A stretch of DNA of 64,000 bases from CALLCD01 sp039196965 (GCA_039196965.1 JBCCUK010000005.1:1-64000); one strand, 5' to 3'. Counted from the first letter of the stretch, positions 43,791 through 52,033 are shown. Translations and numbers: made by a program. The notes: generated from the letters alone by a model not told the origin.

Positions 43791-43795
43791 GTCAA
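43768..43795 (-). promoter_or_regulatory. promoter candidate for the AraC-type gene
   Basis: A perfect TTGACA -35 on the minus strand (43795-43790), a 16-nt spacer and TATTGT (43773-43768). The start codon is 16 nt downstream of the -10. Confidence 0.35.
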
Positions 43796-43990
43796 ATATC
43801 ATTTCATTTTCGTGGTGCGAAGTATGAGAGTTTCGAGCGCTGAACGACCGTTTCCAGCCTAGTGATTAGCGAGAGCCTTCACTGTCAGTCCATACACTCT
43901 CAGGTGCGAACCTTAGCTAGCCAAGCGCAAGGCATAGAATTTGCATCAATGAGTGTCCCTTCCAAAAGTTGATGGGGAAAGGACATAGCT

Positions 43991-44119
43991 ATGAAAATCG
44001 ACAAGTCGAAGCTGCTCGGTTTCAGCAACAATAGTGACGAGAAGAACGACACTATGGTTGGTACCAAGGGCAACGGCTCTGGAAAGAGACGGAAAAAATG
44101 GTGGCGCTGGTGGTGGTAA
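43991..44119 (+). CDS. 42-residue cationic Trp-rich peptide, candidate RiPP precursor
   Basis: An ORF of 42 codons with AAAGGA eight nucleotides before the ATG. The peptide starts MKIDKSKLLGFSNNSD, passes a Gly-rich stretch (GTKGNGSG) and ends KRRKKWWRWWW. The polar leader-like part, glycine hinge and dense basic/Trp end fit a precursor with a modified C-terminal core, or a membrane-active peptide. A perfect terminator 24 nt after the stop separates it from the HExxH, flippase and ATP-grasp genes, which would give high precursor dosage. Alternatively, the five Trp codons before a terminator could act as an attenuator; no antiterminator pairing was found. No homologue is recognised. Confidence 0.65.
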   Translation: MKIDKSKLLGFSNNSDEKNDTMVGTKGNGSGKRRKKWWRWWW

Positions 44120-44143
44120 GCTAACCACTCAGTGTTTTCATTG

Positions 44144-44173
44144 ACCGGCTCTACTCGTAGAGCCGGTTTTTTT
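44144..44173 (+). terminator. strong Rho-independent terminator after the peptide gene
   Basis: ACCGGCTCTA (44144-44153) and TAGAGCCGGT (44158-44167) form a perfect 10-bp stem with a CTCG loop, followed by seven T residues. It lies between the peptide and the HExxH gene, so read-through must supply the downstream genes unless a separate promoter exists. Confidence 0.9.
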
Positions 44174-44231
44174 CGCTTATGGCACGAATTCTGCACCGAT
44201 TTTTCAATATTTTGCAGAATAGTACAAATCC

Positions 44232-45242
44232 ATGAACGATGTAATTTCTCGCCCAAACCCCTTGCGCGCCGTGCGAATGAGGGAAGAACTGAACACTCGC
44301 TTGTTGGCCAGTCTTGATCATTTGGTTCAGGAGACGGCGCAGTACAACATCGTCGATATGCCATCGTTTTCAGAATGGCGGAACAGCATTGAGCGCAAAG
44401 AGCCGGGGCCAATGTCCTATGGTGCCTATTACGATTTAATCTCTTCGATTGAGCGTGGCCGAAAGCGGTCGGCGCGGTTCCTGTTCAAGGAAGTTTGCAA
44501 CACAGAACCGCCCGAAGCGTCAGTGAAAATCTGTTGGCTTGGCCGTGACTACTCCCCTCGGCAAACACGGCGGGTACGCCGATTTATGGGTGGGGAGGGA
44601 ACTGGCGCATCGGGCGTTCGCAAACCAAAGCCACGCCTCGCCAGAAAATTTGAGTCGACCTTGCGTGAGGCGCTGGCCTGGATAGACCGCCGCGCACCTG
44701 AACTTTCCGCCGAGATAGAAGCGACAATCAGCCAGATCATTCTGGTTGGTCCTGACCGGTCGGGCAAAGGATCATTTGAAGGCGGAACATGTTTCAGGCT
44801 TGCGGGCGCATTAGTCCTGAACGCGGAGAGGGATGCCAGCATCGCGGATCTTGTCATTACCATTGCCCATGAAGCCGGCCATGCTGTTTTGTTCGGCGAG
44901 TGTAGCGACGAAATGCTGGTCGAAAATCCTGATACTGAGCTTCATTGGTCTCCCATTCGAAATGCCAGACGTCCTTTGGAGGGTATATTCCACGCCGCAT
45001 TTGTATCCTGCCGCATGCTTTGGGTTATTGAACGGATGGAAGCCGATTCCGGTTTTTCGCTGCAGGAACAAATAGATATGGAAACTGCTTGTGCGGATGC
45101 CATGCAGATATTTCAGGAATGTCTAGAGATCCTCGAGAAAAATGCCCGCTTTACGGCAACCGGTTCGAGGATTTTCGGACAGCTGCAAAATCAGGCCAGC
45201 GAGCATGGTGTGCTTAGTCCTCCGCAATCACTCGTATCCTGA
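44232..45242 (+). CDS. HExxH-motif putative peptide-modification protein
   Basis: A 336-residue protein without signal peptide. IAHEAGHAVLF puts HEAGH at 213-217. HWSPIRNARRPLEGIFHAAFV (starting near 238) follows, with a possible third ligand at His254. The order of an HExxH helix, a W/Y-SP(W/I)R segment and RPL-G-(L/I)-H is what I know from the mod_HExxH family annotated as putative peptide modification. Some fused radical-SAM/HExxH relatives hydroxylate beta-carbons of peptides using 2-oxoglutarate. No radical SAM domain is present here. The N-terminal 200 residues are not recognised. The stop overlaps the next start (TGATG). A true metalloprotease is the alternative. Confidence 0.75.
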   Translation: MNDVISRPNPLRAVRMREELNTRLLASLDHLVQETAQYNIVDMPSFSEWRNSIERKEPGPMSYGAYYDLISSIERGRKRSARFLFKEVCNTEPPEASVKICWLGRDYSPRQTRRVRRFMGGEGTGASGVRKPKPRLARKFESTLREALAWIDRRAPELSAEIEATISQIILVGPDRSGKGSFEGGTCFRLAGALVLNAERDASIADLVITIAHEAGHAVLFGECSDEMLVENPDTELHWSPIRNARRPLEGIFHAAFVSCRMLWVIERMEADSGFSLQEQIDMETACADAMQIFQECLEILEKNARFTATGSRIFGQLQNQASEHGVLSPPQSLVS

Positions 45243-46717
45243 TGAATGTCCTCTCACGATCTGTGCGGAGCGCGGCGTGGGTCCTCGCAGATAGCTGGTT
45301 CTCTGCGGTGCTCGGGCTTCTGGGCTACCTTGTCCTGATCCGTCTTTTGGGACCGGAAACCTTCGGTGCCATGGCGATTTGCGGTCTTTTCTTCGGAGCT
45401 GTTTCCACTTTTGTGGGAGGCGCTTTGACGGAGAGCATACAGCAAAGAAGCACTTTGGAGGCCGGACATCTGAATACGACATTCTGGTCGAACTTCATCC
45501 TTTGCAGCGCGTTCGCCTTGCTAATTGCTCTCTCATCTTCCTTCATCGGCAAGCTTTTCGGATCCGAACACGTCTCGCAAATATTGCCATTTCTCGCTTT
45601 GGCCGCCTGGATAAGTTCGCTCGGGGCGGTGCCCACGGCCTTGCTCGAACGCGAGCTGCAGCATCATAAACTGGCTGCCCTGAATGCTCTTGCCGGCATA
45701 CCCGCCGTTTCCGTAGCCGTTGGCATGGCTTTGTATGGTTTTGGTATTTGGAGCCTCGTCGCGAGCGTACTGCTCGGTGCCTGTCTCGGTTGTGCGGGGA
45801 TCTGGATGATGGTCGATTGGCGGCCAGGCTTTGCTGCTACGCGGCAACATTTCCATGATCTTTTTCGCTTTAATCGCGATACGATTGCAACGAATATTCT
45901 CGGCTATCTGGATGATGCTATTCCCCGCTTTGCGCTCGCCTTTTTTGCGGGGGAGAGGGCAGTTGGGTTCTTTGATATGGCAATGCAGATTAGCAGTACC
46001 TTGTCTGGTTTGATCCTTGGCCCCGTGGCCGAAGTTGCAATGAACACCACTGCGCGGCTTCAATCCGCTGCTCAAAAAGTCCGCGAACTTCTCGATAAAG
46101 TTTTCACTCTGACAACAGCTATAATATATCCGGCGACCCTCGGCGCGATTGTTATAGCGCCCATCGCGATCCCCCTTATAATGGGATCGGCATGGTTTGA
46201 CCTTGTCATGCCGGTTCAAATCGCGCTTCTAATCGGTATTCGAAACGCCTCCGGTGAACTAAACATCGCGGTCTTGCGCGGATTTGGCGATAGCAGGTCT
46301 CCGGTTCGGATACTGGCCCTCGGGGTTGCCTTGCAAACCATGTTCATACCCATCATTGCATTTTCCGGTGTGGTCGGTGCGGTTGTAAGTGTCACCATCC
46401 GCGTGTTCGCAACCTGGCCTCTCATGGCAAATAAACTTGGGAAAGTATGCGGGTATGGCTTCACTCGGCAGATCAGCGTCGGGAGCGCTTACTTCGTTGC
46501 CTCAGTACTGATGGCAATCGGTACCTACACCCTTTCCTCAAATCTGCCTGCGGACATGCTGGAAATATCGCGATTGGGAGTACTGATTGGTTTTGGCGCG
46601 CTACTATACGCGACATTGCTTCTACTGCTGAATCAAGTCAGGAAAATCTTGTCTTCTCTGGTTTGGATACGTGATCAAATGCGGGCTGAAAGCTTCGTTT
46701 CCGCAGAAGCATTTTGA
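45242..46717 (+). CDS. MOP-superfamily flippase (Wzx-like oligosaccharide/lipid exporter)
   Basis: A 491-residue inner-membrane protein with 12-14 predicted helices. The N-terminal WVLADSWFSAVLGLLGYLVLIRLLGPETFG is the usual opening of polysaccharide flippases, including the R-LGPE-FG turn, and LLERELQHHKLA and DYVP-type inner repeats follow (here LFRFNRDTIATNILGYLDD). Wzx-type proteins flip lipid-linked oligosaccharides. There is no glycosyltransferase or polymerase gene nearby. It is translationally coupled to the HExxH gene, so export of a modified peptide or of a lipid-linked product is a reasonable guess. Confidence 0.82.
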   Translation: MNVLSRSVRSAAWVLADSWFSAVLGLLGYLVLIRLLGPETFGAMAICGLFFGAVSTFVGGALTESIQQRSTLEAGHLNTTFWSNFILCSAFALLIALSSSFIGKLFGSEHVSQILPFLALAAWISSLGAVPTALLERELQHHKLAALNALAGIPAVSVAVGMALYGFGIWSLVASVLLGACLGCAGIWMMVDWRPGFAATRQHFHDLFRFNRDTIATNILGYLDDAIPRFALAFFAGERAVGFFDMAMQISSTLSGLILGPVAEVAMNTTARLQSAAQKVRELLDKVFTLTTAIIYPATLGAIVIAPIAIPLIMGSAWFDLVMPVQIALLIGIRNASGELNIAVLRGFGDSRSPVRILALGVALQTMFIPIIAFSGVVGAVVSVTIRVFATWPLMANKLGKVCGYGFTRQISVGSAYFVASVLMAIGTYTLSSNLPADMLEISRLGVLIGFGALLYATLLLLLNQVRKILSSLVWIRDQMRAESFVSAEAF

Positions 46718-46735
46718 ATTTGATACTATCACATT

Positions 46736-47710
46736 ATGATTATCTTCGTCACATCTGCTCACCATAAATATGCTCTCGACGCGCTGAGGCATATGGATGG
46801 CGCTCCAGATATTCGTATACTGTCTTATAATCGATTATTCAAACTTTCGCGCATCCCTTTTGCGACTTATATTTTCACCGACTTCGATCGCCTGAACTTT
46901 TGGGAACTGGAATTAGCCGCAAAAATATTTCGGCTCTTGGAGAAAGCAGACTGCCGAGTTATGAATGACCCTGCGTGCGTACCGCATCGTTTTCCCCTGT
47001 TGAAACGCTTGCATAAGCTGGGGCACAACACGTTTGGAGTGTGGGATGCGTCGGTTGATCCGCTCCCGGATCGGTATCCTATCTTTCTGCGTACAAAAGC
47101 AGCTCACCGTGGGGCTTTGAGTTCCTTATTGAAGGATGACACCGAGGCTGAAGCAGCACTGGAAAATGCTCTCGCCGAAGGCTTCAACATTCACGATCTT
47201 ATGTTCGTTGAGTATTGCGCCGAGTCTCTGGAGCCGGGTCTGTTCCGGAAATATTCTGCCTATATCGTCGGACGTGAAGTTATCACTGGTATGTGCGTGC
47301 ATGATGGAAGCTGGCACGCGAAATACGGATCGGAAGGAATAGCCACCGCCGATCACTATCAGGAAGAGTATAAATTCGTCGTCGAAAATGTATTTGCCGA
47401 GCAAATGCTACCTGTCTTCGAAGACGCTTGTATATCGTTTGGCCGCGCTGATTTCGCCGTCGTGGATAACCGGGTGGAAACATATGAAATAAACACCAAC
47501 CCCTATATTTCGCCTATATTCAAGCACCCTTTCGCCATCCGTCTTGAGGCCGATAAGCTTCACTATGCAAAGCTCATTTCGGGATTAAGCGCGATAGATT
47601 CGCCAGCACATTCTAAAGCTGCTATGGCGAAACTGAAACTAGATGTTCCCGAATTGATTCAGCAACGGCGACTGGACCGGGGCGTTTTTGGCGTTCGCTG
47701 GACACCTTAG
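46736..47710 (+). CDS. ATP-grasp-fold enzyme
   Basis: A 324-residue cytoplasmic protein. The N-terminal domain opens MIIFVTSAHHKYALDAL. A central lysine/arginine region, YPIFLRTKAAHRGALSSLL near 114, resembles an ATP-grasp nucleotide loop. FGRADFAVVDNRVETYEINTNP (starting at 235) is the typical metal-binding end, with Glu251 and Asn253/255. ATP-grasp enzymes join carboxylates to amines or thiols through acyl phosphates, and several act on RiPP precursors. The substrate here is unknown. It lies 18 nt after the flippase gene with no clear ribosome binding site, and closes the cluster. Confidence 0.75.
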   Translation: MIIFVTSAHHKYALDALRHMDGAPDIRILSYNRLFKLSRIPFATYIFTDFDRLNFWELELAAKIFRLLEKADCRVMNDPACVPHRFPLLKRLHKLGHNTFGVWDASVDPLPDRYPIFLRTKAAHRGALSSLLKDDTEAEAALENALAEGFNIHDLMFVEYCAESLEPGLFRKYSAYIVGREVITGMCVHDGSWHAKYGSEGIATADHYQEEYKFVVENVFAEQMLPVFEDACISFGRADFAVVDNRVETYEINTNPYISPIFKHPFAIRLEADKLHYAKLISGLSAIDSPAHSKAAMAKLKLDVPELIQQRRLDRGVFGVRWTP

Positions 47711-47720
47711 TTCTGAATAG

Positions 47721-47757
47721 AAAAAAGACCACTATACTGGTGTATCGCCGCTTTTTT
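47721..47757. terminator. possible bidirectional terminator
   Basis: AAAAAAG (near 47721) and CTTTTTT (near 47751) flank a region with an ACCA/TGGT stem. It separates the convergent ATP-grasp and FAD-subunit genes. The stem is weak and the call is tentative. Confidence 0.35.
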
Positions 47758-47759
47758 GT

Positions 47760-48527
47760 TCACGGAAGTTCGCCAAGGCACTCTTCTAGAAGCGCGCAAA
47801 GTCTCGATGCAAAAAATACGTCATGCTGGAATTGTTTTTCAATGGCACTGAAAATACCTTTATTATGTTTCAAGCTTAGTTCAGCGTCTAATAGTCCTAC
47901 AGGCCACTGATTCGAACCGGATACTATAATCCGGGTTTCGCCATTATCGAATTTCGACAGGAAAACTCCAGCATCGGCGTGGTTGGCGGCGGGATGGGGA
48001 ATCTTTTTGTAAGTAGCGAATTGGGGTATGCTGAACTCTATGGAAATCAGAATTTCATCAGTGAGGATTTTAGATGCAGATGTGCTGTCTAGAAACGCGT
48101 CTGCAGGTATCTGTCTTTTATTTGTTTTGAGTGAACCATCAAGACCGAGAAGTGCAAGACTATAGTCGGTATGCTCGGGACTCGATACTAGGGCTCCGCC
48201 GATGGTTCCGCGATTGCGGACTTGCTGATCGCCAACCTTCCTTGCCATGTCTGCGAGGCTAGGTAGTTCTGTATTGATAGGGAAGGAGGTTGCGATTGTA
48301 TTATGGGTTTCGCCGGCACCTATTATAATAAGGTCAGATCGTCCCTGGATACCTTTCAATTCTGACAGTTCGTGCGTAGATATGACGTGTTCCAGTGTAA
48401 TGTCGTGCGATCTGATACGTGGCACAAGCCATTGCCCGCCAGAAACGAGTGCCGAATTGTCTAGTTCGACGAGTAGATCTGATGCCTCGCCAACCGTATG
48501 CGGAGTATGGAAAGCCGCTTCAATCAT
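47760..48527 (-). CDS. FAD-binding subunit of a molybdenum hydroxylase (CoxM/XDH-B type)
   Basis: A 255-residue FAD-binding PCMH-fold subunit. ALVSGGQWLVPRIRSHDI and IIIGAGETHNTIATS are the FAD-binding parts, and DQQVRNRGTIGGALVSSPEHTDYSLALLGLDGSL carries the family's R-RGTIGG motif. It transfers electrons from the iron-sulfur clusters to an acceptor. The start lies 8 nt inside the large-subunit gene. At 255 residues it is slightly short for the family (about 270-290). The order large then medium subunit is the reverse of the cox operon. Confidence 0.88.
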   Translation of the reverse strand: MIEAAFHTPHTVGEASDLLVELDNSALVSGGQWLVPRIRSHDITLEHVISTHELSELKGIQGRSDLIIIGAGETHNTIATSFPINTELPSLADMARKVGDQQVRNRGTIGGALVSSPEHTDYSLALLGLDGSLKTNKRQIPADAFLDSTSASKILTDEILISIEFSIPQFATYKKIPHPAANHADAGVFLSKFDNGETRIIVSGSNQWPVGLLDAELSLKHNKGIFSAIEKQFQHDVFFASRLCALLEECLGELP

Positions 48528-51393
48528 CAGATTGATCGTTCATTTGATGCGATTGGCAGGCCTGCCAGATGCGCTTCGGCGTTGCAGGCATCTCAACCCG
48601 TTTCCCAATTGCGTTGGCGACGGCATTCATAATGGCCGGCGGTGCGCCGATTGCGCCTGCTTCGCCGCAGCCTTTTGCACCAACAGGATTGTGGGTGCAC
48701 GGTGTGTAAGTCGATCCGACTAGAATATTATTGAGATTTGTCGCTCTGGGTAAAGCATATTCAAGGTAGGAAATGGTTTTGGGCTTTCCCGTCTCTGGAT
48801 CGTATAAACCATGTTCGAAAAGTGCTTGGCCAATTCCCTGGACAATACCGCCGTGAACCTGACCTTCAACGACGAAAGGATTCACGATCTCTCCAAAGTC
48901 GTCTACGGCCACAAATTTTATAATATCAATCGCTCCCGTCCTTGGATTAATCTCAACTTCGCAAATGTGCGTGCCGGACGGGTAAGTGAAGTTCGTTGGA
49001 TCATAGAAGGCACTTGCTTCGAGGCCAGGTTCAAGGTCTTCCGGGTAATCATGCGGAACGTAGGCGGCATGAACAATTTCACCGAGGGCCAAGCCATCAT
49101 TATTGGACCTTGAGAAGAAGCGACCAGCTTCAAAGATTACATCTTCTTTCTTTACATCCAGTAGGTGGGCCGCAATATATTTTCCCTTTTCGATGATTTT
49201 ATCTGCTGCCTTGAGAATAGCCGATCCGCCAACGGCGAGGGATCTCGATCCATAGGTGCCCATGCCGACCGGAGTATTGTCCGTATCGCCGTGTATAATC
49301 CTGATATCGTCAAGGGGCAGATTGAAGTGCTCCGAGACAAGTTGCGCAAAGGTGGTTTCATGTCCCTGTCCATGGCTATGTGATCCGGTAAATACTTGAA
49401 GCTTGGCGGAGGGCGTGAACCGCAAAAGCGCGGATTCCCATAGCCCGACATCGGCACCGAGGGCTCCGGCAACGGCTGAAGGTGCAATCCCACATGCTTC
49501 CACGTAGCAGGATACGCCAATGCCGCGAAGGTATCCCCGCGATGCTGCTTCTTTTTTGCGATCTTTAAAACCAACATAATCAGCGGTTTTCAGGGCTCTG
49601 TTGAGATGTGCTTGATAATCTCCGGAATCATATTCCAGTGCGACCGGCGTCTGGTAGGGGAACTCATCTGGCTGAATTAAATTCTTCTGCCGGAGGTCGA
49701 CAGGGTCAATTCCGAGCTCCCGCGCAGCGGTGTCGATCAGCGTCTCAAGCAAATAAGTTGCTTCCGGCCGACCGGCTCCACGATAGGCATCGACCGGCGC
49801 AGTATTTGTAAAAACGCCTTTTACAGCGCACGACACTGCCGGTGTTCGATACGGGCCGGCCAGCATTGTCCCGTATAGGTATGTTGGGACAAACGCTGCG
49901 AAGCTTGACAGATAGGCCCCAAGGTTAGCGGTGGTCTGCACATTCATACCAAGGAAATTATGATCAGTATCAAGAGAAAGTTCCGCCGTTGTGCGGTGGT
50001 CGCGCCCATGGGCATCGCAGAGGAAACTCTCCTTGCGCGTCGCCACCCATTTTACGGGTCGCCCGGTCTTGCGGCTCGCCCAGAGGACGGCACATTCCTC
50101 CGGATATATAAAAATTTTGGATCCAAAACCACCACCAAGATCAGGTGAGATAGCGCGAAGATTATGCTCACCAATAAAACCGACCGTTTCAGAAATAATC
50201 TTTCTCGCCATGTGGGGATTTTGGCTGGTGGTATAAAGCGTGGCCGTTTCTGATCCGGGCTCAAAATCAGCAAGCGCTGCGCGGGGCTCGAGCGCATTCG
50301 GTATGAGGCGGTTATTCGTCAGGTTGATTTTGATGACGTGCGCCGCTTTATCCAGGGCTTGTTTTGCGCCTAATTCATCGCCGAACTGCCAGTCAAAGCA
50401 GACGTTCTGTTTTGCCGTTTGGTGAAGCGCTTCAGACCTTTCCGCTTGCAGCGGATCAACATTATGCTCCTGATCCCGTGTTTCTATTCGAACAAGTTCT
50501 GCGGCTTGTTTAGCTATGTCCGCGTCTTCAGCCAGGACAAGAGCATAGGCGTCTCCGACATAGCGCAGCCGTTCATGGGCAAGTATCGGCCTCTGCCCGC
50601 CTTGCATAGGCGAGCCATCGCGTGAGTGCACTATCCAGCCACAGCTAAGCTCTCCGAGACCATCTCCTAGCACATCTGCGCCAGTATAGACCGCTACTAC
50701 GCCAGGTATTTTCTCCGCCTCGGAGACATCGACAGTTTCAATGGTTGCATGGGCAACCTTCGATCTCACAAAGACGGCGTGTAGCTGTCCGGGCAAATCT
50801 ATATCCGAGCAGTAGCGACCTTTTCCGGTCAGGAAGCGAGCGTCCTCCTTTCGAGGGCAGGCGGCACCGATGCCTCTTTTTTCGTCGAAGCTGGTATCCT
50901 CGCTTACCTCGTTGTTTATAAGGCACTGCACTGCCCGGACGATATTCTGATATCCTGTGCACCGGCAAAGGTTTCCTTTAAGTCCCTCCCTGATTTCAGC
51001 TTCGCTCGGACTTGGGTTGTGTTGCAGGAGATCCCTCACGCTCATAATCATGCCTGGTGTACAAAAGCCACATTGCAGCGCGTGATTTTGACGGAATGCT
51101 TCCTGGACGCGGTCGAGGTCTGCCGATCCATCTGCCACGCCTTCAATGGTTCTGATGATAGCGCCCTGCGCCTGGTGTGTGAGAACCGTGCAGGCTTTTA
51201 CGGAGAGTCCGTTCAGTTCCACAACGCATCCACCGCATCGTGCAGTCTGACACCCGATATGGGTGCCGGTGAGTTTCAGTGTCTCTCGTAATGTATCAAC
51301 GAGCGTTGCGGTTGCTTTTGGATAGGTGACAAAGTTCTTTCCGTTCACATTTAGCGAAACGGCTCCATGCAGATCTTTGCGTACTTTAAGCAA
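48520..51393 (-). CDS. molybdenum hydroxylase with fused 2Fe-2S and Mo-cofactor subunits (form II CoxL-like)
   Basis: A 957-residue fusion. The N-terminal 160 residues are a complete two-cluster small subunit: GCQTARCGGC near 48-57, LQCGFCTPGM near 113 and GNLCRCTGYQN near 148. After about residue 175 comes the Mo-binding subunit (GIGAACPRKEDARFLTGKGRY opens it). It has AYRGAGRPE near 534, the loop of form II enzymes rather than the AYRCSFR of true CO dehydrogenase, and GCGEAGAIGAPP near 908. Substrates of form II enzymes are aldehydes or aromatic heterocycles. The start is a TTG overlapping the upstream gene. CoxS-CoxL fusion is less usual than separate genes. Confidence 0.9.
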   Translation of the reverse strand: MLKVRKDLHGAVSLNVNGKNFVTYPKATATLVDTLRETLKLTGTHIGCQTARCGGCVVELNGLSVKACTVLTHQAQGAIIRTIEGVADGSADLDRVQEAFRQNHALQCGFCTPGMIMSVRDLLQHNPSPSEAEIREGLKGNLCRCTGYQNIVRAVQCLINNEVSEDTSFDEKRGIGAACPRKEDARFLTGKGRYCSDIDLPGQLHAVFVRSKVAHATIETVDVSEAEKIPGVVAVYTGADVLGDGLGELSCGWIVHSRDGSPMQGGQRPILAHERLRYVGDAYALVLAEDADIAKQAAELVRIETRDQEHNVDPLQAERSEALHQTAKQNVCFDWQFGDELGAKQALDKAAHVIKINLTNNRLIPNALEPRAALADFEPGSETATLYTTSQNPHMARKIISETVGFIGEHNLRAISPDLGGGFGSKIFIYPEECAVLWASRKTGRPVKWVATRKESFLCDAHGRDHRTTAELSLDTDHNFLGMNVQTTANLGAYLSSFAAFVPTYLYGTMLAGPYRTPAVSCAVKGVFTNTAPVDAYRGAGRPEATYLLETLIDTAARELGIDPVDLRQKNLIQPDEFPYQTPVALEYDSGDYQAHLNRALKTADYVGFKDRKKEAASRGYLRGIGVSCYVEACGIAPSAVAGALGADVGLWESALLRFTPSAKLQVFTGSHSHGQGHETTFAQLVSEHFNLPLDDIRIIHGDTDNTPVGMGTYGSRSLAVGGSAILKAADKIIEKGKYIAAHLLDVKKEDVIFEAGRFFSRSNNDGLALGEIVHAAYVPHDYPEDLEPGLEASAFYDPTNFTYPSGTHICEVEINPRTGAIDIIKFVAVDDFGEIVNPFVVEGQVHGGIVQGIGQALFEHGLYDPETGKPKTISYLEYALPRATNLNNILVGSTYTPCTHNPVGAKGCGEAGAIGAPPAIMNAVANAIGKRVEMPATPKRIWQACQSHQMNDQSDD

Positions 51394-52000
51394 AAAGTTG
51401 TCCGATCCTCTTTAGCCGCGGAAACACCATTGGTACCCGGGTTTTATAATTGCGATATTTATCACCGAACCTTCCGACCAGTTCGTTCTCTTCCATTTGG
51501 ATGACAAGGTAGAGTGCTAGAAAGAACAATCCGGAGATGACATACGCGCCTGAATAGTTTGCGGCGATAGCCCATCCGATCGTGCCGACAATAATCATAA
51601 AATATCGCGGGTGGCGCACGACTGAAAATGGACCTGCCTCAATCAAAGCTTCAGCTTCTCCTTGTACTTCGGGAATGCCAGAGAATGTTCGAAGGTCCAG
51701 ATGAGGCCGAATGCGTGCGGACATTCGCCAACTTGTAAAGTAAATAATAGTACCAACCACAAACAGCCCTGGTAGCGTTCCGAGATCCTGCCCGATGATC
51801 GCGTCGAGCCTCCAAAGGACTGGTGTAGCTGTTGCCAGCATAAGAAGTAGGGCAGCTGTGTAGGCTTGCCACATTGGACGTGACTTCCAAAAACTGACAG
51901 CACCATGGATCGTGACCCAGAAGACAATCACGACGGGTAGCAGAACCACCAAAATCGCGGCCAATCCGTATCGAATATCTGTGAGTGCGATGGTGTCCAT
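51386..52000 (-). CDS. ICMT/NnrU-like methyltransferase-family membrane protein
   Basis: A 204-residue protein with about five membrane helices. IEAGPFSVVRHPRYFMIIVGTIGWAIA is the conserved core of isoprenylcysteine carboxyl methyltransferase/phospholipid methyltransferase-like proteins. EENELVGRFGDKYRNYKTRVPMVFPRL is the typical Glu-Glu cofactor-binding end. The methyl acceptor is unknown; lipid or isoprenoid acids are possible. Its stop overlaps the TTG of the molybdenum enzyme, so the two are coupled. It is divergent from the SCP2 gene. Confidence 0.85.
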   Translation of the reverse strand: MDTIALTDIRYGLAAILVVLLPVVIVFWVTIHGAVSFWKSRPMWQAYTAALLLMLATATPVLWRLDAIIGQDLGTLPGLFVVGTIIYFTSWRMSARIRPHLDLRTFSGIPEVQGEAEALIEAGPFSVVRHPRYFMIIVGTIGWAIAANYSGAYVISGLFFLALYLVIQMEENELVGRFGDKYRNYKTRVPMVFPRLKRIGQLFA

Positions 52001-52015
52001 ATCGTATCAAAACTC

Positions 52016-52033
52016 TGACAGATAGTTGTGTCA
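52016..52033. promoter_or_regulatory. inverted repeat in the divergent promoter
   Basis: TGACA (52016-52020) and TGTCA (52029-52033) are separated by 8 nt between the divergent methyltransferase-like and SCP2 genes. It does not fit the TGT-N12-ACA site of PpsR exactly. Its role is unproven. Confidence 0.3.

Noticed and set aside
44232..45242. Reading the HExxH gene as an ordinary secreted zinc protease
   Set aside because: There is no signal peptide. The HWSP and RPLEGIFH segments after the HEAGH fit the peptide-modification family better, although protease activity cannot be excluded.
48520..51393. Aerobic carbon-monoxide dehydrogenase (form I CoxL)
   Set aside because: The active-site loop reads AYRGAGR, not the AYRCSFR of true CO dehydrogenases.
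52016..52033. PpsR/CrtJ site in the SCP2 promoter
   Set aside because: The inverted repeat TGACA-N8-TGTCA does not fit the TGT-N12-ACA consensus.
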